Shown: positions 10,601 to 22,497 of the stretch, one piece after another
How the letters are laid out: each line of letters opens with the position of its first letter
Numbering within the stretch: the stretch's first letter is position 1
Assembly: GCF_029867415.1 (NCBI RefSeq)
Contig: NC_081185.1
Coordinates: 113,009,466-113,073,465 of the forward strand
Reading direction: 5' to 3'
Length of the DNA stretch: 64,000 nt
Origin: Vicia villosa
Taxonomy: Eukaryota; Streptophyta; Magnoliopsida; Fabales; Fabaceae
The notes under the pieces: generated by a model
The model's database searches: none
What the model was told of the DNA's origin: nothing
What the model saw: the letters and a program-made list of their open reading frames with translations, nothing else
Translations under genes and position numbers: made by a program

Positions 10601-13131
10601 TCATGTGACTTTTTACCAAGTTATATAAGTCTCCGTCGGTGTCCTTGTTCAGAATTTCGGCAGATATAATACGGTCAATATCAGCAGGTGTTGGATATTT
10701 GCTGGATGGATGTAGAAATATCAAAATATGAGCGTGGGGAAGGCCTCTTTTCTGAAACTCAATTGTGTACATATCTACAACAGAAAAAAAAGTATGAATA
10801 ATGATGTTTAAGAATCAAAATAATGTATGACCAGTTTTGAAATGAATCAATACTTACACGCAAGAACTTTGCCCATACAACTTTTTTTAGTCAAATCTGA
10901 CAGTAACTCATCAAATTTCATCTTAAATATTCTCGTGATGAGGTCCGGCCGATCTGCTGGTGTCAAATTATTAGAAGCAAGTACACGTTTCAATTCCGGC
11001 CAGTTTGGATTACACGTAAACGTTATGAATAGATCGGGAAATCCTACATAACTACATATTGCCATTCCATCAAAGTAAAGTTGATCCATGTATCTGCGAC
11101 TACCAACATAGGACGATGGAAGGACAACTCTTTTCCCTGTGTTTGCACCATCGGTATGTCCATTGGTTCTGATATCTGTTAGATAGTTATACTTTCCAAC
11201 CCGAAGTTTAGATTGATTTTTTCTTAACCATCGAAGTCTCTCAGATTCCATCATTGTATAACCATCAACCAAAAACTGTTGAAATAACCTTCTTGATCTG
11301 ATAACCGTTTGGGCCTCATTCTTTCTGGCTTGAATACGAAATGCAAACCACTCTCTAATTGTGAGTCTATTTCTTTTATTTGCTTGCTCCCACGGAACAT
11401 CCTCGTTGTCGGCTACTCCAGTCATTGATTCTGAGTTACGTCTATTGTTGGAATCTTGATTACGATGTCTAATGTTCGGCCTGTAACCATCTTCGCCATA
11501 AGGGAAAAGCAATGGATATTGAAATCCCAAATATGATGTATGATATTCATCTATTCTTTGAAGTTGTCCAGTCTGTTTGTGCATTATTATGTCCCTCTTC
11601 TCAGCAGTGTCAACATCACCAACAATTAGAGCAGCAACTTCAGAAACAGTTGGTTGATTATAAATTTTTCCATCGGTGCGTCGCTCGGAAATAAGACGGA
11701 GCTTTAGGTCAGAAACATTGCCTTCGGAAAGTATATCCCTTGCCATCTTAAAACTCTGGGCATGAACATTGTGTTGATATAACATAGAAGAGAGTTTTTT
11801 CACTATGTCAAGATCTATTCCGTCTTTTGTCCTGCAAAGAATGAAAACAAAAAAATGGTATATGGTCCATATCGCATAAAACAGAGCATATTATTATACA
11901 CGAAGTAATTAATAAACATACTTGAATCCGTTTACTCTATGCTGTATTTCATGTTCAGTATCATATATATAGAGTTGTGCAAATCGGGGATTTTGTCCTG
12001 GCAATGGTAACATGCTACCTATACGATGACATGATTGTCCTTGAATTCGGTAATTTGGAGGACCTCTACCATTGTTAAAACGGTTGTCCATTTTAGCACC
12101 CGAAGACGTAAATGCAAACATCATGTTGAAAAGACGTATTTGTTGTTGAAATAGTTTTGATTCAGGGTTTGTTTGGTCAAACAGCAGTTTCTGTAACACC
12201 GGTGGAGGTTCTCTCAACAGAGGAATTTGAACTTTACCATCCCCGCAACACATTGTGAACTTAGGACTTAATGTTTGCCGACACTTGGTCTTCCTTTCTA
12301 AATACCACATGTTTGCACCACATTTTGGACATTCAAACACTGGATCACCTATGTCGTAAAAATCTCCTAAATGAATGCACAACTAAGTTAACAGATGAGA
12401 GGATGTTTAACAATATAAATTTACTGACAATGATTACATTATTGTTACAAAACCTGATGGTAGTGCATTGACCATTACAGCTTGATTGTCCATATCTTCT
12501 TCATCTTCGTCCATAACCATGCTGTCGTCTGAACTCCAACCTATGGAAATTGATACATGCAAAGTTAATTAGAAATTTGTTTAGTGTTTAAATTAATTGA
12601 GAATGTACATTACCATAAATAAACCATACTCTCTGACGAATCATCATGAATATTATCCTCTTCGTTGTCATCTTCAAAAAGTTCATTGATTTCAGTAGTA
12701 TGTAATGGAGAGTTTTTTGAAGATGTAGAACCACATTCACCAACAACGTTATCAAATCTATTCTTTAAATTCGTCCCTCTCATATTGATGTTTCTGAATG
12801 TAACCACTCTTGGACGTTTTTTATTCAACGAATTTGCAAGACTGCTGATCACTGAGGAAGCATGAGTTTTCTGCAAAGTTGTTATAACCGAATTGCTGGA
12901 ACTTGGAATGTTCTGAGATATGGTAGAAAATGGAATTCTTGCATGAGCATTATCATGACTACTAATTGGGGTAGTCTTTCCTACATTCTCCTTCTGCAGT
13001 CCATTCAATTTCTTTGCTCTCTTGGATTGAAGTTGACGTTTACGATGAAGTCTTGCTTCTGCTGATCTTTTTTTGCTTAACACACTGCTAAACCATTTAT
13101 CTTCAAGAGCCTTTTGATTCAGACCATCCAT
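7646..13131 (-). CDS. Helitron replication initiator-helicase (RepHel), eight exons, 1618 aa
   Basis: Exons are 13131-12630, 12540-12454, 12366-11922, 11831-10858, 10774-9554, 9480-9283, 9174-8317 and 8217-7646. Phases agree at every junction and the sum is 1619 codons with no internal stop. The N-terminal 170 residues are basic. Cysteines in FECPKCGANMW suggest a zinc-binding region. The Helitron-like domain follows, with the HUH motif GLPHAHIL at about residues 680-687 and the two-tyrosine motif KYLFKYINKGYDR at about 817-829. A Pif1-type helicase then has Walker A GYGGTGKT (about 1168-1175), Walker B LIIWDEAP, GGDFRQIHPV and the C-terminal YAMTINKSQGQSLDFVG block. The protein nicks and transfers one strand and unwinds DNA for rolling-circle transposition in the nucleus. 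Weakest point: the first two exon junctions. Confidence 0.9.
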
Positions 13132-14237
13132 ATTTCTGCTTTTTTGATTTGTTTAGAAAGATTTTCGGACAAAGACTTGGTAGGAATATAAAGCCATAAT
13201 ATATGTATGTTTAAGTTATGTGGATATGTAATAATTATAGTAGGAGTTGATATTAGCAATGATGCCTTTGTTTGGTCCTTTACTTTCATCTGCACGCTTA
13301 GCATAGTCATAAATTAATCTCTTTCATACACAATTTTGTTTTGATATTGTAATGATTATCATTCTTGGCATTACACGTTAAGTGTCATTAAACATCCAAA
13401 GCATGATAGAAAAGCAATGATGATTGTTTAAAGTGTGAAACAAACTTAACTTGTCTAGTTTCCAAAGCATGTAATAAATGAAATGAGTGAGTAAGTGGCT
13501 TGAGTAAAAAAAGGGAGATTCTTGAAAATATTTCATGAATAAATAAAAACTATTATAAGTTTAGTTTCAAAAATAATGGAATAGCAAAAGTTATATTGGT
13601 TGATGAGAATATCTGTTTTTGAAAATATTAATAGGATCATGATTTAGTAATTCATACAATATTTAAAAAGAACCCTAAATATGCAAGAAAAAAAAATGGT
13701 TCAAATTAAACTTGTATAATTTAGTTATTATGATTTTGTAAATAAAATATATAGGTTGATTGTAAGATGGTTAAATTGTTATATAAGAAATTTAAATAAC
13801 AAAATCTCACCTGCAGCATATATTAGAATCATATTATGTAAACTAATATGATTAAGTAAAAGTAGAATTGGATTGGGCATAAATGTAAAAATATCTCACA
13901 TCTATCTTGTCCAATAGTGATAAACAAAAGAAGATATAATTTTGAATAAATACAACCCAAAAATTCTGTCATAACATTAAATTCAGAATAAGACATTGAT
14001 TAAAATTGAACAAAATAATTCCATGGCAATCTCGAAATTGAAATTAAATAAAATGCTTGAATACAAAAACTACATGTTGTCCAAGAGTGAAAGCTTTGTT
14101 GGTAGAAAATGCAGTACCACAAAGTAAATAAAACAATACATCCCATAAATTTAACAACCAAAAAACATAAACCATAGGATTATAAGTTCCAACAAATTAG
14201 ATATAGGATGCATAAAATAAAAAAGTTGATGAAGTCT
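13132..14237. other. Non-coding spacer between the two Helitron genes
   Basis: This AT-rich 1.1-kb stretch holds the presumed promoter of the Rep-helicase gene (right of 7646-13131) and the 3' region of the RPA1-like gene. Both genes run on the minus strand. No further open frame or repeat was recognised. Confidence 0.5.
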
Positions 14238-16620
14238 TCAAGCATTTGGTTCAATCTTCACTTTTTTGGGTGGTTTGGTTCCTGAATATTGTGTAAGTCC
14301 TAAAAGCTGACAATCCGATTCTTCAGCATCAACACCATGAGAAACACTCTTTGATGGGGTATTGGCCAAACTCTTGTCAGGATCATTTTCTCCAAATGCA
14401 GATAAGGACTCCTTCGAATGTAGTAAACATATTTAGTAAAATATGGAATAAAATACATGTTTTGCATGAAAACATTGCAATTATCAAATAACATACCATG
14501 GAAGTATCAACATGATCAGCAACAGCATTTTGAATGGGAGGAAGACTATGAGCCTGTATTATACAATAGGATATTATTAATACAGTTGGATTGCAGTTAA
14601 TTTAAGATATTCAACCGGATTACTATAAACTGAAAAACCTCATCAGCAATATAATCCTTTTCAATTTGACTGACAAATTCTTCATCATAAGAAAACTTCC
14701 AAACAGATGCTTGCCCAAAGGTTGGCTGTACTTTAGCTCTCAAAGCCATTTTCTTTTCCAACAACATGTCAAGCTCGTCAGGATAAACCATGGGATCATC
14801 TTCACCATTCTAAAGTTGCAAAAGAATGTTAGAAACCATATATTATACTATTTTACAAAGAAACTAAATTATTAACATACCTCTAACATTGATTTATGCA
14901 TGCTATCAGCAGATTGTCCTATAATCTGCTCACAGTCGGCATCCCAAAATACAAATCGGAATTTTGATTCACCGTCACAAACATATATATCAACTTTGTA
15001 CCTATTACATAAATACATACAGGTATAATTGAGTGATCTTAGACAAAAAGGGTTAAAAGGTCATAAATAGAAATAATTACAACAAACAACCTTGGTATGG
15101 GTTTGTGTACATTTTCTCCACACACACACTGGTATGGATTGTTCAAATCAGTAGCCTTCACAGAGCACTTTGTGCAACCATAGTAAAACCAACCATGCTT
15201 GGATACATAAAATTTCGTGGTAGTTCCAACAGTAACACATAACATGTCCTAAAAATAAAAATAAAAGCATTACAAATACATATAGATAATTGTTAACAAC
15301 TTGAATATACATTTACGAATTTCTGAGTTATACTTGTTTGATTTTGCAGAATTGACTCAAAGGAATGCACTTTGCCTTATGAACAAATTTTTCAAGTGTT
15401 GTAAACTGAGATCCACCAGACCAAAGAGACATGGATTTGGCAGATTGCGAAGGCTTTTGGGATTGCTCATTTGCAGGCAACCTGGGCATATTATAATAAA
15501 TCCATGCTATAATTTGGAATCAACATGCAAAACTAATTGAAATAAAAGACTGCCTAATGTTAATACTTTGACAAAAACTCAGAAATCTCCTGGATGTCTT
15601 CGTTGATTAGCAGCTTTGAACCACTCCATGCATTGGATACTGATTGAAGAAAAAAAAAAGTTTACATCATTGTTGAAAAAATGTGATAAGGCAACAGCAG
15701 AAAAAAAAAAGAAGCAAACCCTGAGAATCCTTGATCATTGCATGGGTTAGTATGATGACAATAGCACCCGTGTTAGTTGGGTCATTATAATATTCCAAAA
15801 ACTTAGTACCATAGCTCTCCCATAATGTGCAGTTAATGATGTCACCGCTGAGATGTTAAAATAAAAATTGGGTTAAGAAAAATTTACATTGAATCATGAT
15901 AATCGAAAAATAAATACTGAAAGAGGATTAAGGGTAACAACTATACCTCAAATCTTTGAGACTGAGGGCCACAAATGTCTTCTTTCCTGGAGTGTTTGAT
16001 TGCATATTGTTTATCTCATGTACAACACCTATAATATCTGCAAAAGAGATCAAATATGGCAAATGTTATAAGTAAATGGATCCTTATAAGAAGTAAAGCG
16101 TGCTTAATGTTTGTTTCTACCTTCAAGTCTGTTAAGATGACATTTGCCTGCATTAATTTCGCAAAACTCTTTGAAATAATACTTCAGAGGAGGAATATTT
16201 TGTACATCCATGTGTTTCATGGTCGTACCACCAAGGAACACGAATTTCTTTGAATGGTCACACAACTTCCACTGAAAATCGTTATCAAATACAGTACCGT
16301 TGTTGATTATGCAAGTCATATTCTCTTGAATTCTTGATTTCCACTTATCTGTATGATCAGCCCGAATCAAAACTTGAATTCGATCACCCTAACAACAAAT
16401 GTAAAAATATGGTTAATCCCATAAATCGCTTGCTAATAATGAAAAAATGCAACATTAAACGAAAATGAAATACTTATACCGCAACATCCATAATAACCAT
16501 TTCCAGATGTTCAGCACCCTTACTGTTAACAACGCTCCATAGATCAATAATTCGAACAGCCAATCTCCATGTTTCCTTCTTGTCGCTGATGTCTTTTATG
16601 CAGTCAAATTTACGACTCAT
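14238..16620 (-). CDS. Helitron-borne replication protein A large-subunit-like protein, 11 exons, 507 aa
   Basis: Exons are 16620-16480, 16388-16121, 16037-15947, 15847-15720, 15639-15573, 15481-15334, 15248-15091, 15001-14881, 14809-14639, 14553-14497 and 14411-14238. All phases agree, giving 508 codons with no stop. The N-terminal third has an OB fold typical of RPA1 DNA-binding domain A (ETWRLAVRIIDLWSV...LEMVIMDVA). A second OB fold contains DIIGVVHEINN and VSNAWSGSKLLINED. The third has a four-cysteine zinc ribbon (CTKCSVKATDLNNPYQCVC). RPA binds single-stranded DNA, and plant Helitrons often carry such a gene beside RepHel. It probably protects the displaced strand during transposition. 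The gene is divergent from host RPA1 and shorter than the usual ~600-650 aa, so it is the transposon form. Confidence 0.85.
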
Positions 16621-17116
16621 ATTCTGCAGAAATGAAAAAATAGATAGATTAAAACAATAGTCGTTTAGAAAAACAACTAACAGTGTGGCATGGAAGATGT
16701 AGCACAAAATCTACGTGAAAAAGAAAAACCTAATATTGATGGGCGGAAACAGGAGAGGAAGATAAGACAAATGTAGGGTTTGGGGCTTGAAATCAAAAGC
16801 CATAATATATATAGAAGGATGATAGAAGAAGTGAAATTTTCTTGAGCAACCAAAGAGAAAAAGCGTGCAAATGGTTTTGCTGTATTCCATGCAGCTTTGC
16901 ACAACTATCTACAAAAGCATGACAGTAATATTAATTATGGAAAAGAAATTGGACAACTGAAAAGTAATGCAATGATTATGGGATACATATTTCTAATTAA
17001 ATTAATTAAGGTTTATGCAATTACCGTTGTGTCCCCGATTATCACCCTCAAATTGGTGATTAGAGGGTTAATGAGAGGATTTCATATGTATTTTACTTTA
17101 TTATATTAAAAGTAGA
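16621..17116 (-). promoter_or_regulatory. 5' leader and terminus of the Helitron
   Basis: This is the region between the RPA1-like start codon and the 5' tip TCTACTTTTAATATAATAAA (minus strand from 17116). It holds a short inverted pair around 17039-17075 (tatcaccctcaaattggtgattagaggg) and presumably the promoter. No gene is seen. Confidence 0.5.
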
Positions 17117-17287
17117 TTAGTTTGGAATATAAACAAAAATAATGATTCTTGAATGAAAATGAAAATTTATGAAGATTTTTATAAAATGTGAAAAAATAAA
17201 TTTACATTAAAAGGAGAGAGAATATTTAAGAAAATACTTCACATGATTTTTTTAAATGTGGCCTTAGATTTGTAGATGAGAAAAGGG

Positions 17288-17450
17288 GTGATGCACTGAC
17301 AGTGTAAAATATTTTTACACTGTCAACCAATCACCACCATGTATCCAATTAAACCACTCTTTTATTTAAAAAGTAATTTAATGACATGGCTAATTGATAG
17401 CTTTCTATTGGATGACAGTGTAAAACTATTTTACACTGTCAGTGCACTAT
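17288..17450. mobile_element. MITE with compound palindromic ends
   Basis: The outer ends read gtgatgcactgacagtgtaaaa and, inverted from the right, gatagtgcactgacagtgtaaaa. Each end is itself an inverted repeat (gacagtgtaaaa...ttttacactgtc), so the ~160-bp element is doubly palindromic. It lies 170 bp beyond the Helitron end, is non-coding and has no transposase. No clear target duplication was seen, so the superfamily is not assigned. Confidence 0.72.
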
Positions 17451-18099
17451 CTTTTAACTCTTTGTAGATTAGTGCGTGACACATTCATGCACTTAAGCGT
17501 CGATGTATTTTTTAGGCGAAATTTGATCATTACTTTTCACTTTTTTATTTTATTTTATTCTAAATCGTTAATTTATTCATTTTGCTCTATTATATAGAGA
17601 TCATTTTTGCCTTTCAAATATTTTTCACTCTTTCTTACAACCGAGACTTACTTTCTTCTCATAAACTCTTTCCTCCTTCCCTTAGCTCGAGTGACATTTG
17701 ATTTCGCCAACTTCTCTTTTTATTTGGGTTCTATGTTTTCTGATTCATCTTCATTTTCAAGTTTCACTTGCATTTAACCATTTCTTCGTGTCACTTATTT
17801 ATTAAGGTACCATTTCTAGCCCTTTGAAAATACAAGAAATATTGTCGGATTGGAAATTCTGAGGTCTAACTTGTTGTCTTTTCCGTCTACAGGTTGCGCC
17901 ATGGTGACACTTGTGAAGGTGGAAAACCATTTTTTCGCTTCTCTTTTTGTTAAGGCTTTCGCTTATACCCATTTGGTAATATAATCTTAAGCGACAATTA
18001 GGAACTTCAACTTCCTAAGGGCTAAGTTAAAAAGGCCGAGGATGTTCATACTCCAATGCAATAAAATACGAACTTGCTCTCCTCTTCACAAGATTAACA
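17451..18099. other. No gene seen
   Basis: This is T-rich non-coding sequence between the MITE and the gypsy relic. It may contain the far end of that retroelement, but no LTR boundary could be placed. Confidence 0.35.
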
Positions 18100-21000
18100 T
18101 CAACAGAATCAATGGAAAATATACCATGTTTGATATATTCCATAGTTTGAGATATCCAGGAAGACTATGAGATACCATGTATGATCGCCATAATCACTTT
18201 AGGAGTTTCGATGCTAGGCTTGCCCAAAGAATCATATATAAAGGAGTAGTTGATTATTGTAGCTCTTGTGCTTGAAATCTTGGTCAAGACATCAGTCCTG
18301 GTGTTCAGCTCCCTCGGGATATGCACGATATTGTGTGATCTGAACCTGGCCAGTTTTTCTATGGCCATGACGACATACCTTTATAGTAATAGATCTTTGA
18401 TTTACACATCTCCCTTGCCTTAGGATACAACTAGTAGTGATTCTATTTGCTACTTGACTTCTTTTGCCTCCATCTTGGATGCCAATGTAAGACAATTGTT
18501 GAAGGCTTCACATTCTTCATGGTTATTAATGGTTGTGAATTAAAAACGTAAGGATACCTCAATTGTCATTTCCCTTGTTGTTAGACGACCCATCTGGGAA
18601 GTTAGTCCATTTCGCACTTGGCTCTAGGGTGACCAATGTCATTTCTTCTAGGAAGTCTGTAAACACTTGAGCCTTCAATACCTTACTTGGTTCGAAGTTG
18701 ATTTCAAATTCAAAGATCTCAAATGACCATTTAGTCATTCGCCTTGCAAAATTAGGTATTTGAATGGATATGTTTAAGATGTAGGTTGGTCTAAAAGAGG
18801 ATGATGTGTGCTAGGAAATATCTTCGTAGATATCTCGAGGCCATCATAAATGCTAATGCAATATTCTCTATCTTTTGGTAGAGTGTTTTCGGCCCTATTA
18901 GCGCTTTAGATATGAAGTATACCGGTGTTAGCCTGAGATTTTTGCCTTAACATTTCTACATGAATGTGAGATATGAGGTGGATATAAATACTAATTGTAG
19001 GTAGCTAAGTCATGTTGTCAACACCAAGCTGCAAATTTGACAAGTGGAGTTTACGACATATATGATTAGGTAACTTGAACACGTTTTCAACAACAATAAC
19101 AGTTTGAAGTGGTTTGAGAACCAAAGACACCTAGAAATACATCAGAAGACTAAAGCCCACCTAGAAGATACATGTCAAATCATGGAGATATAACCATCGT
19201 TGGCAATTATTGTTGTACCTAATATATAAATAGTTTTTGATATTCACATTTCATTTTTCTCCCTTTAAAATTCACACATCCGAGTCTCAGAGATAAATAA
19301 TTTGTGAGAGATGTATGAACTAACGTCCAATTCTTAATTCGAGCAATTTTTATGCAATTGCTTAACTATTTTCCTTTATTTACTTTATCCAATCAATCAC
19401 TTATGCATGTACTATTTTCTCACTGTCATATTTTCTCAAAACGTTTAACACAAAGTGTCCATTAGGATTTTTAATTTGATCCTACAAGTGAACTAAAAAT
19501 CGTGATTGTTTACCAAAAATACTAGTAAATAAATTGACACACCCGATAGGACCCTTTTGTGCCAAAATTATACTTTTTGTAAAAAGTGTATGTGCTTTCA
19601 TGATTGTTTCGTTCTTTACTTCTAAATGTCGCCAATTGTTGAGTGTTTAAGCATCTCAGGAGTGGACAATTTGTTAGTATGTTTAGACCATCAGGAAAAT
19701 CACCCCCTCAAGGAATTCCTCCTTCCCATAACAACGCTCCAAGTGCAAAAGAACAACTAATCAGAATGACGGTTGGAGGTGCAAACACTTCAACAACCAA
19801 TGGAGTAACTACTCCTGTCGTTAGTTTTGACTACAACTACACCTATTTTCACTATGGAGTCCACTCAAAGTGAGCTTGTTTCTTCAATAATATGTTGAAC
19901 GGTAAAACATGTTGAGTTGATCTCGAGATGAACCTATTTAGGTATGTGAGAATCCCGTTCACTTTCATTATCCCTTTCGTCGTAGTTAGAGTCTCCATTT
20001 TTATAAGTGTTTCACACTTATACGAGTTAGCTTCCACGCTTATTATCTCCGTTAAGTAGAATCCCAAGAATTTGCTAGCTCTGGCCCCGAAGGTGCACTT
20101 CTCAAGTGTAAGCCTCATATTATACTCTCCAACTCGTCTCAACACGTTGTGCCTCTTTTCTTCACTAGATTTTACGATCTTGTTGTCCCTGTATATCTCT
20201 AGTGTTTCTTAGATTTTCTTTTCAAAAATATCATTCATCATCCTTTGATATGTTGCACCTGCGTTATTCAAGTTCAATGACATGACCTTGTATTGCAAGT
20301 TGGCGTGTTTCGTCATGAAGGCGGTTTTGTCTCAGTCTGCTTCGTGCATAAGGAGTTGGTTGTATCCAGAGTATGAGTTCTTGAATGACAACAATTTGTA
20401 GTCGACAGAGTTATCCACCAGATTGTTGATGTTGGGGAATGAATAAGCGGTGTAATCTACATTCCACCTCCCATTTTCTGGAAGCCGTTTTAACTAGGAC
20501 AAAATTGGAAAGCCATTTAGTGTATCTTACTTAATAAATAAAGTTGGAATGAAGTAGGCCTCAAATCGTGTTCCGGGGACTTAGACTTTCTTGAGAATAC
20601 TTGTCTCATTCTTTGGGCCACGTATCGGATGAAAGGATCAATATTTAGCTGGTGACAAGCTACATTGGGGTAAATGGCAGGAGTTTTATCAGTGGAGATC
20701 GTGAAGAGGTCGAAATTTAATTATTAGACACTCAATAAGGCCTCTCCTGGCTGGAATCGGCAAGTCGGCTTCTATCCAGACTAAACTCTCTAGATTTTCG
20801 TCGAGCTGCATTGTCTTGATGATTCTATATGGAACCTGTCTCAAGATCTTCACTTTGGTTCCCACCTAGGAGGTGAGCTTGTCAATTGACATGATTTCAT
20901 CTTGGTGCACATCGAGATCAATTGTGTCGATGGCTAGGGTAGGGGTCTCCTTTACCTTTTTTTCCTAAAGCGAGGGTGGTTGACCGATGGTCTTTTAGGA

Positions 21001-21300
21001 TCGTTTCATGTATTAGACGGGCTCTGCATAAGTCAAGCAGAATGACAATTGGTTCACTGAAATAATTGTGGTATTTCATCTTCAAATGGACAGTGGAATT
21101 ACTGCATTTAGTTTGCAAGGAAAGACCTTCCTAGGATGCAATTGTACACATTTTTCAAGGGATCACCTAGAATCTCAGATTCACTGTCTAGTTGTCTCTT
21201 CCTTCTCCAATGAAAACCAACAATTATTTAGTACTGTAAGGGCGAGTGACAGAGATGTTGGTGTACATGATGTCGCACGATGATGTTGGCGTACAATACG
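18100..21300 (-). pseudogene. Decayed Ty3/gypsy retrotransposon pol
   Basis: Conceptual minus-strand translation gives gypsy-type landmarks in order, broken by stops and frame changes. First comes a pre-RT region near 20.7 kb, then RT blocks near 20.5-20.2 kb (PNINNLVDNS, YSGYNQLLMHEAD, GATYQRMMNDIFEK). The RT thumb lies at 20145-19860 (RLTLEKCTFGARASKFLGFY). The RNase H entry is near 18.7-18.6 kb (FTDFLEEM...WTNFPDGSSN), and the RNase H end is near 18.3 kb (HNIVHIPRELNTRTDVLTKI). The catalytic Asp pair of RT is lost. About 0.9 kb of unrelated DNA splits RT from RNase H. LTRs were not found. It cannot be functional. Confidence 0.72.
18950..19870 (+). other. Insert inside the gypsy relic, possibly LTR/gag-like, unrecognised
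   Basis: This stretch separates the RT and RNase H parts of the gypsy pol. It contains a TATA-like tatataaatag at about 19222 and a plus-strand open frame 19643-19873 (76 aa, with SGQFVSMFRPSGKSPPQGIP). The promoter-like part followed by a Pro/Ser/Asn-rich start suggests an LTR with the beginning of a gag gene. I cannot match it to a family and the boundaries are soft. Confidence 0.25.
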
Positions 21301-22497
21301 TCGCACGAAATTCCGTCCTAGAGAAAAACTCTTGAGACTGTAGTATGGTTATCCACGGTAGCAGTCACTACTAATGAAAGTGTTGCGTTTGGGATACCTT
21401 CCAACTTTTTGCTATCTTGGAACCCTAGGATGAGTTTTTCTTTCTTTGCTTTCCCTTTTCTGCTGTCAACGATCTTGAGGAATTCTTATTCGCAGGTTTC
21501 TTTCTCGGCTCCTTCTTGTTGAACAATCCTCTATTAATGGGGAAAACGACAAGGTTTGATGGAAGGAGATCATCATCGCTAATCGCACGAGATTGTTGTT
21601 GATGAGATGCGACTTTTAGAATTAGATGAATTTGATGTGAATTAGATGAATTTGATGTGCGAATGCGTAAGAATCAAAAGTTGATTCCCACACAGTGTCA
21701 TTGTTTTATGGTGGAATGAGAAAAAAAGGTGCTACGAGAATGAGCTCTTCTAGTGCGGCGGTGAGACCTTCAGGTTCAGTAGAATGGGGAAGACCGTCAA
21801 GGTTAACACTTCAATGCTTTAAGTCAGTGAAGTCAAAAAGATATAGTTTGAGAATGAGAGTGAGATAATACCTGCAATCAACGTGTGGTAGGGTTTATAT
21901 ATGACACGCTGTTTAAAACGCCTCTGTCTAACCCAACGTGTGACGGGGGAGCTGTGTGATCATATGTAATGATAAATGATGTGTTGAAATTTGGCTACAC
22001 AATTGGTGCGACAATTTGTCATGTTAGTCTCGGAGATAAACAATGGTTTGGAATAGTACCAAATATCAACCTAACCAGGTAAAGAAAAAGCTATCATGAT
22101 GTCGCAATGGTGGAACAATGAACAACATATATGCCGGCAACGAATCAGCATTTATTATCGGAGTAATGGATATATGCAGTAAATTCAATTGTTTTTACAA
22201 GTCACGTTCAAATTTTATTTTTGACTGAATCTAATCATTTTCATTGTAAACAATAGACACTAAAACAAGTTTCACACTTAGTAATATCTAAGATTCAGTC
22301 TGCCTCTGATACAGCTTCAAGGTTGTTTGCTAGTGCAGCATCTCGATGGTCAAATTTGTAACTTCATGCTACTTTCAGCTTCATGTTCATCAAGGAATGA
22401 TGTGATCGTCAAGGACTTTGAAACACCGACACACAAGAACATTGACACTGAGACATCTTGTTCTTGCTACAAAGGTATATATGATCTCATATTATCT
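21301..22497. other. No intact gene; retroelement debris and TNL downstream region
   Basis: The left part carries minus-strand fragments that may continue the gypsy relic towards gag. The right part (about 22.2-22.5 kb) should be the 3' untranslated region of the TNL gene. A short direct duplication of gaattagatgaatttgatgtg is at about 21616-21660. Confidence 0.35.

Larger units (their letters stand above)
7500..17116 (-). mobile_element. Helitron with intact Rep-helicase and RPA1-like genes
   Basis: Two minus-strand genes, a Rep-helicase (7646-13131) and a replication protein A homologue (14238-16620), form the gene set of plant autonomous Helitrons. The 5' terminus, read on the minus strand, is TCTACTTTTAATATAATAAA starting at 17116. 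It fits the TC start and is followed on the plus strand by T, as expected for insertion between A and T. The 3' terminus was not resolved, so the left coordinate is approximate. Helitrons move by a rolling-circle-like mechanism and leave no target duplication. Both genes read without internal stops after splicing, so this copy could be transposition-competent. Confidence 0.88.

Noticed and set aside
10158..10628. 156-codon plus-strand open frame
   Set aside because: It is antisense to the Helitron Rep domain, which has clear motifs on the minus strand.
18100..21300. Endogenous pararetrovirus as the source of the RT relic
   Set aside because: The RT thumb, RNase H tether and RNase H blocks are those of Ty3/gypsy retrotransposons. 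No movement or coat protein sequence was seen.
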